NCBI RefSeq assembly: GCF_022832375.1
Contig: NZ_JALHLG010000003.1
Coordinates: 62,001 to 126,000, forward strand
Direction of reading: 5' to 3'
DNA from: Novosphingobium beihaiense
Lineage (GTDB): Bacteria > Pseudomonadota > Alphaproteobacteria > Sphingomonadales > Sphingomonadaceae
DNA: 64,000 nt
The notes beneath the pieces were generated by a model. That model was not told where the DNA came from, searched no databases, and saw nothing but the letters and a program-made list of their open reading frames with translations. Made by a program: the position numbers and the translations under genes. Below are positions 25,762 through 36,009 of this stretch, one piece after another (within the stretch, counting starts at the first letter, position 1; each line of letters begins with the position of its first letter).

Positions 25762-26711
25762 TTGGCCCCCTTCCGCTTCTCGGCATCCTTCAGAGCTTCG
25801 GCAATGATCGCCTCGACGAGATCGGGATAGTCCATGCCGCAAGCCCGCGCCTGTTCGGGCACGAGACTGAGCGGGGTCATGCCGGGTTGGGTATTGGTTT
25901 CGAGCAGAAACAGCCCTTCCACGCCCTGCGTGTCATCCCAGCGGAAGTCGGAACGGCTGGTTCCCTTGCAGCCCAGAAGCTGATGCGCCCGCAGCGCCAG
26001 ATCCTTGCAGGCCTGCGTGATCTCGTCGGGAATGTCCGCCGGGCAGACGTGTTCGGTCATCCCGTCGGTATATTTGGCATCGAAATCGTAGAAGCCGGAC
26101 TTCGGGCGCAGTTCGGTCACGAGCAGCGCCCGGCCGCCGATCACCGCGGTGGTGAGTTCGCGCCCGCGAATATAGGGCTCGGCCAGAAGCTCGCTGAATT
26201 CCTGCCACGGCCCTGCCACGTCCCGGCCGATGGGATTGCCGTAGTTGCTCTCATCCATGATGATGGCGACACCGACCGAAGACCCCTCGTTCACGGGCTT
26301 GAGCACATAAGGGCGCGGCATCGGATCGCGCTCGTGGATATCGGCGGACTTGACCACGCGCCCGCCCGGCATTGGAATCCCGTGCGGCACCAGCGCCTGC
26401 TTGGTCAGTTCCTTGTCGATGGCGATCACCGAAGTAGCGAGACCCGAGTGGGTATAAGTGAGCCCCATCAGATCCATCATCCCCTGCACCGTGCCGTCTT
26501 CCCCGGGCACGCCATGAAGAGCGTTGAACACGACATCGGGCTTCACTTCGGCTAGCCGGGTCGCGACATCGCGATCCATGTCGATGCGCGTGACCTTGTG
26601 GCCCTTGCTCTCCAGCGCCTTGGCCACACCTTCCCCGCTCATCAGCGAGACCGGCCGTTCATGCGACCAGCCGCCCATCAGGACTGCAACGTGGAGCTTG
26701 GGAAGGGACAT
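25758..26711 (-). CDS. ddl: D-alanine--D-alanine ligase
   Basis: 317 residues from ATG 26711. ATP-grasp enzyme making the D-Ala-D-Ala dipeptide for peptidoglycan. Motifs are VAVLMGGWSHERPVSLMSG (about 8-26), HGVPGEDGTVQG (about 66-77), VLKPVNEGSSVGV (about 145-157) and LLETNTQPGMTPLSL (about 275-289). The start codon overlaps the DUF4262 stop by 1 nt (TGATG), and the stop overlaps ftsQ. Confidence 0.97.
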   Translation of the reverse strand: MSLPKLHVAVLMGGWSHERPVSLMSGEGVAKALESKGHKVTRIDMDRDVATRLAEVKPDVVFNALHGVPGEDGTVQGMMDLMGLTYTHSGLATSVIAIDKELTKQALVPHGIPMPGGRVVKSADIHERDPMPRPYVLKPVNEGSSVGVAIIMDESNYGNPIGRDVAGPWQEFSELLAEPYIRGRELTTAVIGGRALLVTELRPKSGFYDFDAKYTDGMTEHVCPADIPDEITQACKDLALRAHQLLGCKGTSRSDFRWDDTQGVEGLFLLETNTQPGMTPLSLVPEQARACGMDYPDLVEAIIAEALKDAEKRKGAK

Positions 26712-27223
26712 CAGTGAATACTCGTTTCGTAGAGGGCGGGTTGTTGGGAAATCACATATTCGTCGCAGCCCTTCTCCCAAGGAAACAAGCCCTGCTGGGC
26801 TCCGGGCCAGACGATCTGGTAAGCCTCGCCAAGTTCAACGCTGCGCTGATTGCGATGATACCAGATGGCCCAACCCAAATGCTCCTTAATGGCGGCCGGG
26901 GCGGTTACGTGCCGCAACACGCAGTCAAAGCCCTCAAGCAGGCCCGATACTCGTGCGCCATCTCGCAACACCAAGCCATCCGCACACTGTCTGTGCATCT
27001 CATTGACCATCGAGTGCATCAGTTCATTCCGCAACCCGTACACAATGACTTCTGGTTGCCCCACCGAAACAGGAAAACCGATCGAATAGCTAAAATCAGG
27101 TTGTATGCCGTCAGGATCGAACACGAACTGCACCTGACAACCATAGTCGCGAATATTATCGACAACACACTGTTCGTGCCTATCGAGTTTTCGCGAGAAC
27201 AGCTTGCCCATGACACCTTTCAT
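26711..27223 (-). CDS. DUF4262 domain protein inserted in the dcw cluster
   Basis: 170 residues from the ATG at 27223, which overlaps the murB stop by 4 nt; its own stop overlaps the ddl start by 1 nt. The DUF4262 core is seen at about residues 15-150: NIRDYGCQVQFVF, FSYSIGFPVSVGQPEVIVYGL, and a C-terminal VWPGAQQGLFPWEKGCDE. DUF4262 proteins have no established biochemical role. Compared with the flanking mur genes, the coding sequence is visibly less GC-rich at third positions (many A/T-ending codons), suggesting later acquisition. The perfect overlaps imply that it is translated with the cell-wall genes. I know of no DUF4262 gene as a standard dcw member; this needs a comparative check. 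Confidence 0.85.
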   Translation of the reverse strand: MKGVMGKLFSRKLDRHEQCVVDNIRDYGCQVQFVFDPDGIQPDFSYSIGFPVSVGQPEVIVYGLRNELMHSMVNEMHRQCADGLVLRDGARVSGLLEGFDCVLRHVTAPAAIKEHLGWAIWYHRNQRSVELGEAYQIVWPGAQQGLFPWEKGCDEYVISQQPALYETSIH

Positions 27224-28188
27224 GGCCGCCCCACCCGCTGGATTTCCCACTCAAGCGTAACGCCTGAGCTTTCCTTCACACGGCGGCGCACTTCCTCGCC
27301 CAGCGCTTCGATATCAGAGCTGGTGGCTTCGCCGGTGTTGATAAGGAAATTGGTGTGCTTTTCCGAAACCTGCGCGCCACCCATCTGCAAGCCCCGGCAT
27401 CCAGCCTTGTCCACCAGTTCCCAGGCCTTGTGGCCATCCGGGTTCTTGAAGGTTGAACCGCCCGTCTTGCTGCGAAGCGGCTGGCTGGCCTCCCGGCTGG
27501 CGGAAATGCGATCCATTTGGGCTTGAATGGCTTCGGGTTCACCGGGCCGCCCCTTGAAGCGCGCGGCTACGACGATGGCGCCTTCAGGCAGTTCGGAATG
27601 GCGGTAGGTATAGCCCAGGTCCGCATTCCGCAGCGTCACCAGCGAGCCATCGCGCAGCACCACGTCGCAATCGACGAGAATATCCTTCACCTCGCCGCCA
27701 TAAGCGCCGCCGTTCATGCGCACAAAACCGCCCACCGTACCGGGGATCGAGCGCAGAAACTCAACGCCCGCGATGCCGTTGTCGCGCGCGGTGGAAGATA
27801 CCAGAATGCCCGACGCCCCGCCCCCGCATTCGAGCGTCAAGCCGGCCGTCTTCGTTACTTTGGCAAAGGCCTTGCCCAAGCGGACCACCACGCCCGGCAC
27901 GCCGCCATCGCGCACGATCATATTGGAGCCCAGCCCGAGCGCCATGACCGGCACCGCAGGATCGAGATCGCTCAGAAACTGCTGCAGATCGGCCAAGTCC
28001 TTGGGTTCGAACAGCCATTCCGCCACACCGCCCGACTTGAACCAGACGAGCGGGGCCAGCGGGGCATCGGGGGTAAGCTTCCCTCTGACCCCGTTCGTGT
28101 CGAGCGAAGTCGAGACACCTGAGCCTGACGTGTCTCGACTTCGCTCGACACGAACGGATACTGGAGCAGCCGGCGTTTTCTGGCTCAC
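27220..28188 (-). CDS. murB: UDP-N-acetylenolpyruvoylglucosamine reductase
   Basis: 322 residues from GTG 28188, which overlaps the murC stop by 4 nt (GTGA). An FAD enzyme reducing enolpyruvyl-GlcNAc to UDP-MurNAc. FAD-site motifs are [14 protein letters not shown] (about 81-94) and [20 protein letters not shown] (about 139-158). The catalytic region is [14 protein letters not shown] (about 237-250), and the late Glu is in the C-terminal strand (LEWEIQRVG). Residues about 11-33 are encoded by an in-frame palindromic repeat and precede the family's usual start ([13 protein letters not shown]), so the repeat seems to have lengthened the N-terminus without breaking the gene. Confidence 0.95.
   Translation of the reverse strand: MSQKTPAAPVSVRVERSRDTSGSGVSTSLDTNGVRGKLTPDAPLAPLVWFKSGGVAEWLFEPKDLADLQQFLSDLDPAVPVMALGLGSNMIVRDGGVPGVVVRLGKAFAKVTKTAGLTLECGGGASGILVSSTARDNGIAGVEFLRSIPGTVGGFVRMNGGAYGGEVKDILVDCDVVLRDGSLVTLRNADLGYTYRHSELPEGAIVVAARFKGRPGEPEAIQAQMDRISASREASQPLRSKTGGSTFKNPDGHKAWELVDKAGCRGLQMGGAQVSEKHTNFLINTGEATSSDIEALGEEVRRRVKESSGVTLEWEIQRVGRP
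28091..28157. repeat. 67-bp palindromic element inside murB
   Basis: Two perfect 28-bp arms (28091-28118 and 28130-28157) start CCGTTCGTGTCGAGCG and are separated by an 11-nt loop. The element resembles the interspersed palindrome that recurs between genes in sphingomonad genomes (translated remnants such as VRVERSRDT or STSLDTNG). Here it is read through in frame near the murB N-terminus. Confidence 0.9.
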
Positions 28189-29606
28189 ACCACCCTCCGC
28201 GCCTTGATGGCATCGGCCAGCCCGGCGGCCCACTTGGTGATATCGCCCGCGCCCAGGCACACGACCATGTCGCCCGGCTGCACGGTCTTAGCCAGTTCAT
28301 CGGCCAGCGCCTCCGGCCCGGCGATGACTTGCGCCGAACGGTGCCCGCGCGCTTTCATGCCATTGACCATGGCCTCGCTGTCGATGCCTGCGATCGGCTG
28401 CTCGCCCGCCGCATAGACCGGCGAGGCATAGACCACGTCGGCATCGTTAAAGGCAGCCTGGAAGTCATCCATATGATCGCGCAGGCGGGTGAAACGGTGC
28501 GGCTGGACCACGGCGATGACGCGGCCTTTCACGCCTTCGCGCGCGGCGGCGAGGACAGCGCGGATTTCCACCGGGTGATGGCCGTAATCGTCGATGATCG
28601 TGACGCCCCCGCCTTCCATGGCCACTTCGCCCACCTTGGTGAAGCGGCGCTTGACCCCGCCGAACTTGCCAAAGCCGGTCTGGATCACCGCGTCCGCGCA
28701 GCCCATCTCGACCGCGACGCCCACGGCGGCGAGCGCATTCTGCACATTGTGGCGGCCCGGCATCGGCAGTTCGATGCCCTCGATCCGGCGGAACGAACCG
28801 TCCCGCTGACGCAGCGCCACGTCGAAACGGTTGCCGCCGGGATAGGGCGTCACGTTCTCGCCGCGAATGTCCGCCTGCGCTGAGAAGCCATACGTGACCA
28901 CGCGGCGGTCACGCACCTTGGGGATGATCGCCTGCACTTCGGGATGGTCGATGCACAGCATCGCCGCGCCGTAGAACGGCACGTTCTCGATGAACTCGAC
29001 GAAAGCTTCCTTCACCCGCTCGAACGAGCCGTAGTGATCGAGATGTTCGGGATCGATATTGGTGACAACCGCAATCGTGCCGTCGAGACGCAGGAAAGAC
29101 CCGTCGCTCTCGTCGGCCTCCACCACCATCCAGTCGCTCTCGCCCAGACGCGCGTTGGAGCCATAGGCGTTGATGATGCCGCCGTTGATCACGGTGGGAT
29201 CGACCCCGCCCGCATCAAGCAGCGCGGCGACCATCGAGGTGGTCGTCGTTTTGCCGTGCGTGCCGGCCACGGCCACGGTGTTCTTGAGCCGCATCAGCTC
29301 GGCCAGCATCTCCGCGCGGCGCACCACCGGAATGCGGTGCTCCAGCGCATAGACCACTTCGGGATTATCGCGCTTCACGGCGGTTGAGGTAACGACGACA
29401 GCGGCGCCGTTTACGTTTTCGGCGGCATGACCGATCATGACCTTGATCCCGCGCGCACGCAGCCCTTCCACCACATAGCCTTCGGCGATGTCGGAACCCT
29501 GCACCGAGTAGCCGAGATTGTGCATGACTTCGGCAATGCCGGACATGCCGATGCCACCAATGCCGACGAAGTGGATCGTCCCGATATCGGTGCCGACGCC
29601 CTTCAC
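28185..29606 (-). CDS. murC: UDP-N-acetylmuramate--L-alanine ligase
   Basis: 473 residues from GTG 29606, which overlaps the murG stop by 4 nt. An upstream open extension is discarded because it lies within murG. The N-terminal Rossmann motif [11 protein letters not shown] is at about residues 10-20, the ATP loop [11 protein letters not shown] at about 114-124, and [11 protein letters not shown] (central domain) at about 174-184. MurC adds L-Ala to UDP-MurNAc, the first stem-peptide step. It is translationally coupled on both sides. Confidence 0.97.
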   Translation of the reverse strand: MKGVGTDIGTIHFVGIGGIGMSGIAEVMHNLGYSVQGSDIAEGYVVEGLRARGIKVMIGHAAENVNGAAVVVTSTAVKRDNPEVVYALEHRIPVVRRAEMLAELMRLKNTVAVAGTHGKTTTTSMVAALLDAGGVDPTVINGGIINAYGSNARLGESDWMVVEADESDGSFLRLDGTIAVVTNIDPEHLDHYGSFERVKEAFVEFIENVPFYGAAMLCIDHPEVQAIIPKVRDRRVVTYGFSAQADIRGENVTPYPGGNRFDVALRQRDGSFRRIEGIELPMPGRHNVQNALAAVGVAVEMGCADAVIQTGFGKFGGVKRRFTKVGEVAMEGGGVTIIDDYGHHPVEIRAVLAAAREGVKGRVIAVVQPHRFTRLRDHMDDFQAAFNDADVVYASPVYAAGEQPIAGIDSEAMVNGMKARGHRSAQVIAGPEALADELAKTVQPGDMVVCLGAGDITKWAAGLADAIKARRVV

Positions 29607-30862
29607 TGTGCACGCTCCCTGGCCAGCGCTTTTCCGCCGGTGGCGGGCGAGGTCTTTTCCATGCGGATCACGTCCATGATCGGACTGGCACCAAAGCTCT
29701 CCACCAGATCGGCCAGATCGCTCGCTGCCTTGGGATAGCCGCAGTTCCAGGCCGCGTGGGCGGCATTGGCAAGGGTCTGCGGGTTCTTGGCGATGGCTTC
29801 GATCTGCAAGCACACGTCCTTGGCCATCTTCTGGAGAAGATCGGCCTGCTCTCTCAGCAAGGCGTTACGCCTGTCTCCGCGATACTTGTCGGCATTCTCA
29901 GTCGTAATCGCAGGCTGGCGGATGACGCGCGCACCGCCTGCCGCAACGATCTCGCGCGCATTGGCGGACTGGTGATCGTCCATCGCATAAGGCAAGGGAA
30001 TGAGGATGGCCGGGCGCCCAACCGCGGTCAGCTCCGCAATCGTCGAAGCCCCTGACCGGCCGACGAACAAGTGCGCCCCTGCAAGGCGCTCCGCCATATC
30101 CTCGAAATAGGTGGCCAGTTCTGCGGGAATACCGTGCACGGCATAGCGCTGGCGCACCGCTTCGATATCCTCGGCACGGCATTGCTGGATCACCTGCAGC
30201 CGCGAACGCAAAGTGGGCGGCAACATGGCAAGGCCATCGGGAACCACCTGCGAAAGCACTCGCGCGCCCTGGCTCCCGCCGGTCACGAGAATGCGGAACA
30301 GGCTGTCTTCAGCAAATTCCGGAAAAGGCTGATCGCGCAGGGTCAGCACGTCTGCCCGCACCGGGTTGCCGACCAGCGTAACCTTGTCCGCATACTTGGA
30401 ATCGAGCAGGTCCACTTCCTCGCACGACGTGGCGATAGCATCCACCTTGCCCGCGAAATAACGGTTCACGCGTCCCAGCACGGCGTTCTGCTCGTGCAGG
30501 ACGATCGGCAGCCCGGCGGACCGTGCGGCCAGCATCGTCGGCATCGCTGGATAGCCGCCGAAGCCTACGACAGCACTGGGCTGAAAGCTGTCAAACAGGC
30601 GTAGCGCCATGGACCGGCCCTGCCAGATTCCGCGCGCACCCTTCAGCCAGCCGATAGGGTTCTTGCCCGCGATCCGGCCCGGCGGCAGCACGTGCGAGGT
30701 GAGATAATCGGGCTTCCCCGGAATCGCTGCCCCGCGCTCGTCGGTGATGAGCGCGACGTGGTGGCCGCGCTGGTGCAGTTCCGCGGCGAGCGCGAAAGCG
30801 GGGATAAGGTGTCCGCCCGTCCCGCCCGCGGCGAGCACATAGTGGCGGGAAACCGAACTCAT
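29603..30862 (-). CDS. murG: undecaprenyldiphospho-muramoylpentapeptide beta-N-acetylglucosaminyltransferase
   Basis: 419 residues from ATG 30862 (ATGA overlap with the ftsW stop). A GT-B glycosyltransferase converting lipid I to lipid II at the inner face of the membrane. The N-terminal glycine loop [12 protein letters not shown] is at about residues 10-21. The second G-loop VTGGSQGAR is near 199, and the UDP-GlcNAc site [14 protein letters not shown] segment ([14 protein letters not shown]) is near 292-305. The C-terminus is ~40 residues longer than that of E. coli MurG and ends in a charged tail. Confidence 0.96.
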   Translation of the reverse strand: MSSVSRHYVLAAGGTGGHLIPAFALAAELHQRGHHVALITDERGAAIPGKPDYLTSHVLPPGRIAGKNPIGWLKGARGIWQGRSMALRLFDSFQPSAVVGFGGYPAMPTMLAARSAGLPIVLHEQNAVLGRVNRYFAGKVDAIATSCEEVDLLDSKYADKVTLVGNPVRADVLTLRDQPFPEFAEDSLFRILVTGGSQGARVLSQVVPDGLAMLPPTLRSRLQVIQQCRAEDIEAVRQRYAVHGIPAELATYFEDMAERLAGAHLFVGRSGASTIAELTAVGRPAILIPLPYAMDDHQSANAREIVAAGGARVIRQPAITTENADKYRGDRRNALLREQADLLQKMAKDVCLQIEAIAKNPQTLANAAHAAWNCGYPKAASDLADLVESFGASPIMDVIRMEKTSPATGGKALARERAQ

Positions 30863-32055
30863 TGCGTATCTCCAATAGCGCGCAGCGAAAACTTCTCGCG
30901 CTGGATGAACGGATTGCGGCGGGTAATCGCCAGCAGCAGCCCTATACACAGCCCCATCGCAATGGTGGATGAACCGCCGTAGCTGATCAGCGGCAAAGTC
31001 ATGCCCTTGGACGGGAAAAGCTGCAGGTTGACGAGGATATTGATGAACGCCTGCCCCCCGAACTGGGCAGCAAAACCCGATGCGGCCAGCACTGTGAACA
31101 GGTCCTCCTCATTCACCAGCCGCAGAAAAATCCGGAACAGGATCGCCAGATAGAGCACCACGATCACCATGCAGGCGATCAGCCCGAACTCTTCACCGAT
31201 GACAGAGAAGATATAGTCGGTATGCGCTTCGGGCAGCGCCATCTTGCGCGTGCCCATCCAGAAGCCAAGGCCGGTCCACCCGCCGTTGAGCAGCGTGCGC
31301 TGGGCCAGATCCACCTGATCGAAAGCCGTGCCGCCGAACAGGAAGTTGTCGATGCGGTTGCGGCCGTTGTCATAGGTGAAATACATCACGACAAGGCCAG
31401 CAAGGCCAACCGCGAAGAAGGCGGCAAGGCGCTTGACGTCGATACCCGAGAGCAGGATCAGCACCAGAAACGTGCCGGAAAACAGCATCGTCGAACCGAA
31501 GTCCGGCTGCATCATCAGCAGTGCCCCCAGAAAGGCTATGAGGCCGAAGCACATGGCCACTACCGGAATCTGCGGATCGCGCGCGCGCCAGGACAGGATC
31601 CAGGCCAGCAGGATCGGATAGCCGCATTTCAGGAACTCGGACGGCTGCAACGAAAAACCAAAGCGCAGCCAGCGCTTTGCACCGTTGACTTCATATCCGG
31701 CGATAGGAACCAGAACCAGCGCCGCCAGCATCGCAGCGGCAAGCAGGATGCCAAAGCGCCGCGCGCTGTCCTTGGACAAGCTCGAAGCCCAGAACATGGC
31801 GCCCAGCCCCAGCACCTGCCAGCGCACATGCAGATAGAAGAAATGGAGGGCGGGCAGCTTGTCATTCGCCGTGGAGAGCCTGCGGGCACTGGCGGGAGAG
31901 CCGGATGCCACGGCCACGGCGCCGATCGCCATCAGCACCAGCACGAGGATCAGCGTGCCACGGTCGATCTCTTGCCACCACACCGCCAGCCGGCCGCGCC
32001 GGTTGCGGTTATAGCGGCCTGCCGCAGAACCATGCACAGGCGCAGTCGTGGCCAT
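30859..32055 (-). CDS. ftsW: lipid II polymerase FtsW (SEDS family)
   Basis: 398 residues with about ten membrane helices. The SEDS glycosyltransferase polymerises septal lipid II together with FtsI. Typical regions are ASSLSKDSARRFG, LQPSEFLKCGYPILLAW (about 150-166), MQPDFGSTMLF (about 192-202) with the conserved Asp, and LISYGGSSTIAMG near 355. ATG 32055 overlaps the murD stop by 1 nt (TGATG). Confidence 0.96.
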   Translation of the reverse strand: MATTAPVHGSAAGRYNRNRRGRLAVWWQEIDRGTLILVLVLMAIGAVAVASGSPASARRLSTANDKLPALHFFYLHVRWQVLGLGAMFWASSLSKDSARRFGILLAAAMLAALVLVPIAGYEVNGAKRWLRFGFSLQPSEFLKCGYPILLAWILSWRARDPQIPVVAMCFGLIAFLGALLMMQPDFGSTMLFSGTFLVLILLSGIDVKRLAAFFAVGLAGLVVMYFTYDNGRNRIDNFLFGGTAFDQVDLAQRTLLNGGWTGLGFWMGTRKMALPEAHTDYIFSVIGEEFGLIACMVIVVLYLAILFRIFLRLVNEEDLFTVLAASGFAAQFGGQAFINILVNLQLFPSKGMTLPLISYGGSSTIAMGLCIGLLLAITRRNPFIQREKFSLRAIGDTQ

Positions 32056-33425
32056 CAGGCGTCCTCCCCTTCAGCGGAAGGCGGAGCCAACAAGGCTTCG
32101 ACGATCTGACGGAAGGCATTGCCGCGCGCTTCGAAATCGCGGAACTGATCGAAGCTGGCGCAAGCCGGAGAGAGCATGACGATATCGCCCGGCCGGGCTT
32201 CCGTCATCGCCTGACGGATCGCCTCCGCCATCATCTCGGAGCGATGGACGCGGGTATAGGGAGCCAGCAGTTCAGCGAAGCGCGGCCCGGCATCGCCAAT
32301 GGTATAGGCCGCCGCGATATTGCCGAAATAGGGCGCGCACTCGTCCAGATCGTCCCCCTTGGGCAGCCCGCCGAGAATCCAGTGAATGCGCGGCTCGGGC
32401 CCGTTGCCCCGGCTGGACGGCGGGAAAGCGGCAATGGCGGGTGCGGCAGAGGCCGGATTGGTCGCCTTGGAATCGTTGATGTAGATGACGCCGTCCGCTT
32501 CCGCGACCCGCTCCATGCGGTGCGGCAACCCACGGAAATTGCGCAGCGCCTTCTTCCATTGCGCCTTGCCGATCCCCAGCGCCTCGACAATGGCGATGGC
32601 GACAGCCGCGTTCTGCAGATTGTGCGGCCCCTGCAGAGATGGCCAGTCCTTCTGCAATCCGGCCAGATCGCTGCCATCGACAAGACGGACGAGGCCCGGA
32701 TCGCGGCGCGCAGCTTCGATGCGGGCGACAGCGCGGGTTTCCCGGTCGCCAGTGCCAAAGACCGCGCGGCGGCCCTTGCCCTGCATTTCGAACAGCCGCG
32801 CCTTAGAGGCGGCATAGGCCTCGAACCCTTCGTAGCGGTCCAGGTGATCGGGCGTAACGTTCAGCAGCGCTGCCACCTCGCAATCGAGATTGTAGGTCAA
32901 GTCAATCTGATAGCTCGACAGTTCGAGCACGTAGACCCCGCCTTCCGGCAGCGGATCGGCGCTGAGGACCGGCACGCCGATATTGCCGCCAACACGCGCG
33001 GGCACACCCGCCACGGTCAGGATGTGATGCACCAGCGAAGTCGTCGTCGATTTGCCGTTGGTGCCGGTGATCCCGACAACGCGGTGCGCGGGCAGGCTCT
33101 GGCGGGCGAGCGCGAACAGCTCGATGTCGCCGATCACCGGAACCACGGCCCGCTTCGCCGCTTCGGCGATCGGATGGCGGTTCAGCGGAATACCGGGAGA
33201 GACCACTATGCCGTCATACCCGGCAAGGTCCGCCGTCACCGGATCGGCCAGCTCCACCTTGCCGCTGTCCACCCACTCGACCAGTCCCTGCCGCGGCTCG
33301 TCGCGGCTGTCCCACGCCATCACGTGCGCCCCGCTCGCCACCAGCGTCGAGACCGCAGCCTGTCCCGAACGGGCCAGACCGAGGACCGCGTAACGCTTTC
33401 CGGCAAAGGCGGGAGAGACGATCAC
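32055..33425 (-). CDS. murD: UDP-N-acetylmuramoylalanine--D-glutamate ligase
   Basis: 456 residues from GTG 33425, 12 bp after mraY, with AGGAGG about 10 nt upstream of the start. MurD adds D-Glu to UDP-MurNAc-Ala. The N-terminal motif YAVLGLARSGQAA is at about residues 12-24, the ATP loop GTNGKSTTTSL at about 118-128, the VLELSSYQ segment at about 160-167, and NDSKATNP at about 315-322. Confidence 0.96.
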   Translation of the reverse strand: MIVSPAFAGKRYAVLGLARSGQAAVSTLVASGAHVMAWDSRDEPRQGLVEWVDSGKVELADPVTADLAGYDGIVVSPGIPLNRHPIAEAAKRAVVPVIGDIELFALARQSLPAHRVVGITGTNGKSTTTSLVHHILTVAGVPARVGGNIGVPVLSADPLPEGGVYVLELSSYQIDLTYNLDCEVAALLNVTPDHLDRYEGFEAYAASKARLFEMQGKGRRAVFGTGDRETRAVARIEAARRDPGLVRLVDGSDLAGLQKDWPSLQGPHNLQNAAVAIAIVEALGIGKAQWKKALRNFRGLPHRMERVAEADGVIYINDSKATNPASAAPAIAAFPPSSRGNGPEPRIHWILGGLPKGDDLDECAPYFGNIAAAYTIGDAGPRFAELLAPYTRVHRSEMMAEAIRQAMTEARPGDIVMLSPACASFDQFRDFEARGNAFRQIVEALLAPPSAEGEDA

Positions 33426-33437
33426 GCGCGCGTCCTC

Positions 33438-34508
33438 CTATCGCAGCTTGAGCGTGGAAAGGCCGATCACCGCGAGAACGATCGAGATGATCCAGAAGCG
33501 GATGACGACAGTGGATTCCTTCCACCCCTTCTGCTCGAAGTGGTGGTGGATCGGCGCCATCCGGAACACGCGGCGCCCGGTGCGTTTGAACCAGAACACC
33601 TGGATGATCACCGAAACCGCCTCCAGCACGAAGAGGCCGCCGACAATGGCCAGCACGATCTCGTGATGCGCGGCCACGGCAATGGCGCCCAGCGCTCCGC
33701 CCAGCGCCAGCGAGCCGGTATCGCCCATGAACACGGCGGCAGGCGGTGCGTTGAACCACAGGAAGGCAAGACCCGCCCCCATGATCCCGGCACAGAAGAT
33801 CGCCAGCTCGCCCGCGCGCGGCACGTGCGGAATGCCGAGATACGTCGCATAGTCCACGCGCCCCGCCAGATAGCAGATGATCGCGAAGGTGCCCGCGGCG
33901 ATGATCACCGGCATCGTCGCCAGCCCGTCCAGCCCGTCGGTCAGGTTCACGGCATTGCCCGCGCCCACGATCACGAAAGCGGCGAAGACGTAATAGAGCG
34001 GCCCCAGCGGGATATAGCGCCCCGAAAGGAACGGCACATAGAGATTGGTATTGAGCTGGCTCACGATCATCCATGCGGCAATGCCCGCGACCACGAATTC
34101 CAGCACCAGCCGGATCTTGCTTGAAAGCCCCTTGTGGCTGCTCTTGGAGACCTTGTCATAGTCGTCCATGAAGCCGATCGCGCCGAACCCGATAGTCACT
34201 GCAATGCAGGCCCAGACGAAGGGGTTGTTCATGTCCATGAACAGCAGCATCGAAAGGACCAGCGCGGTCAGGATCATCAGCCCGCCCATCGTCGGGGTGC
34301 CGCGCTTGGCGAGGTGAGACTGCGGGCCGTCCTCACGGATCGGCTGCCCCTTACCCTGACGCACACGCAGCATGTTGATGAATTTCGGACCGATCAGCAG
34401 GCCAATGAACAGGGCTGTCATCAGCGCCGCGCCGGAGCGGAACGACTGATAGCGAAGGAGGTTCAACAGCCCCTCGAAATGGAACCACTCGGCTATAAGA
34501 TACAGCAT
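33438..34508 (-). CDS. mraY: phospho-N-acetylmuramoyl-pentapeptide-transferase
   Basis: 356 residues, ten membrane helices. It forms lipid I from UDP-MurNAc-pentapeptide and undecaprenyl phosphate. Signature loops include PTMGGLMIL (about 72-80), MDDYDK (about 112-117), [14 protein letters not shown] (about 188-201), [12 protein letters not shown] (about 260-271) and [12 protein letters not shown] (about 320-331). The start at 34508 lies 17 bp after murF. Confidence 0.98.
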   Translation of the reverse strand: MLYLIAEWFHFEGLLNLLRYQSFRSGAALMTALFIGLLIGPKFINMLRVRQGKGQPIREDGPQSHLAKRGTPTMGGLMILTALVLSMLLFMDMNNPFVWACIAVTIGFGAIGFMDDYDKVSKSSHKGLSSKIRLVLEFVVAGIAAWMIVSQLNTNLYVPFLSGRYIPLGPLYYVFAAFVIVGAGNAVNLTDGLDGLATMPVIIAAGTFAIICYLAGRVDYATYLGIPHVPRAGELAIFCAGIMGAGLAFLWFNAPPAAVFMGDTGSLALGGALGAIAVAAHHEIVLAIVGGLFVLEAVSVIIQVFWFKRTGRRVFRMAPIHHHFEQKGWKESTVVIRFWIISIVLAVIGLSTLKLR

Positions 34509-34525
34509 CTTGCGGGGACGACCCC

Positions 34526-36007
34526 CTACCCTTCCTGCTTGCTAAGCTCCGTCACGAGGGAAGCCAGCCCTACCGAATTCGAACCCTTGACCAGGATGGC
34601 GTCATCCCGTTCCAGCCCGAATGCACGCAGCGCATCGACAGCTTCCCCCACACTCGCGCAATGCGCGAAGGGCACGGATTTGCCAAGTTCGGCATTGTCC
34701 GCTTTCCCCAATTCCTCGGCCAATGCGCTCATCTCGCCGCCCACCAGCACCACATAGTCGGCATGCGCTTCGCGCAGCGGTTCCGCCAGCGCGGCGTGAT
34801 AGTCCGGACCGTGACTGCCCAGCTCCTTCATCGCGCCCAGCACAGCAATGCGGCGGCGCGCCGGGGTGCGGCCAAGCTGGGCCAGCGTCGCGCGCATCGA
34901 GGCGGGATTGGCATTGTAACTTTCATCGATCAGCAGCGCCTTGCGCAGGCCCTGCTCGTCGGGTTCGCCGCCGGGCACATCGATTTCCAGCCGCGCGCCG
35001 CGTCCCGGCAGTCCGCCCATCTCGGCCAGCGCGACACCCGCCGCGCCCAGATCGCCCTTCACCGCGCGCACGGCGGCCATGACCGCCAGCGAATTAATGA
35101 CATGATGCTCACCCGGTGCCGCGATCGTGTAGCACACGCGCCGGTCGCCCATGTCGACCGTCACCAGCGACCCGCCGCCGATAGCCGAAACGGTATCGAG
35201 CAGGCGCACGTCCGCGCCCTCGGCCCTGCCGAAGGAAACCACATGCGCGCCGCACCGCAAGGCCGCCTTGCGCAGCCGCTCGTAGTGCGGGCTGTCCGCC
35301 GGGATCACCGCCGTGCCGCCGGATTCGATGCCCTGGAATATCTCCGCCTTGGCATCGGCGATAGCTTCCTCCGAACCCAGCATCTCGATATGCGCGGGCG
35401 CGATCGTCGTGATCACCGCGACATGCGGGCGTACCTGACGGGTCAGCGCGGCGATTTCCCCCGCGTGGTTCATGCCCATCTCATAGACGGCGAACCGCGC
35501 GCGGCTGGGCGTGCGGGCCAGGCTCAGCGGCACGCCGACATGGTTGTTATAGCTCTTCACCGAACGGTGCGCATCGCCCCGGCTGGCGCGGTCGAGCGCG
35601 GTGAAGATCATTTCCTTCACCCCGGTCTTGCCCACCGATCCGGTCACACCGATCACCGGCCCGCGCGTGCGGGCCCGTGCGGCGGCACCCAGACGCACCA
35701 GCGCCTCCATGGTGTCGCTCACCAGAATGTGCGGGCCATCCACGGGCCGGTCCACCACCACGGCGGCCGCGCCCTTGGCGAAAGCCATGTCGACGAAGCG
35801 GTGCCCGTCCATGCTCTCGCCCTTCAGCGCGAAGAACAGATCGCCCGGCTGCACGTCGCGGCTGTCGATCTCCACGCCCGATACGGTGAAATCCGCATTG
35901 GCTGTGCCCTTGACGGCGCGGGCGATGGCAATCGCGTCCCACAGGACATGCGGGCTCTCTTCGGCCGCGTCCAAGGGCCAGTCGAGAATGCGGGCAACAG
36001 CGCTCAT
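34526..36007 (-). CDS. murF: UDP-N-acetylmuramoyl-tripeptide--D-alanyl-D-alanine ligase
   Basis: 493 residues if ATG 36007 is used. A GTG at 36013 overlaps the murE stop by 4 nt, but GGAGG is spaced 9 nt from the ATG and only 3 from the GTG. The ATP loop [14 protein letters not shown] is near 122-135, the central-domain [12 protein letters not shown] near 171-182, and the C-terminal domain has [11 protein letters not shown] near 360. MurF adds D-Ala-D-Ala to complete the UDP-MurNAc-pentapeptide. Confidence 0.96.
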   Translation of the reverse strand: MSAVARILDWPLDAAEESPHVLWDAIAIARAVKGTANADFTVSGVEIDSRDVQPGDLFFALKGESMDGHRFVDMAFAKGAAAVVVDRPVDGPHILVSDTMEALVRLGAAARARTRGPVIGVTGSVGKTGVKEMIFTALDRASRGDAHRSVKSYNNHVGVPLSLARTPSRARFAVYEMGMNHAGEIAALTRQVRPHVAVITTIAPAHIEMLGSEEAIADAKAEIFQGIESGGTAVIPADSPHYERLRKAALRCGAHVVSFGRAEGADVRLLDTVSAIGGGSLVTVDMGDRRVCYTIAAPGEHHVINSLAVMAAVRAVKGDLGAAGVALAEMGGLPGRGARLEIDVPGGEPDEQGLRKALLIDESYNANPASMRATLAQLGRTPARRRIAVLGAMKELGSHGPDYHAALAEPLREAHADYVVLVGGEMSALAEELGKADNAELGKSVPFAHCASVGEAVDALRAFGLERDDAILVKGSNSVGLASLVTELSKQEG

Positions 36008-36009
36008 CG

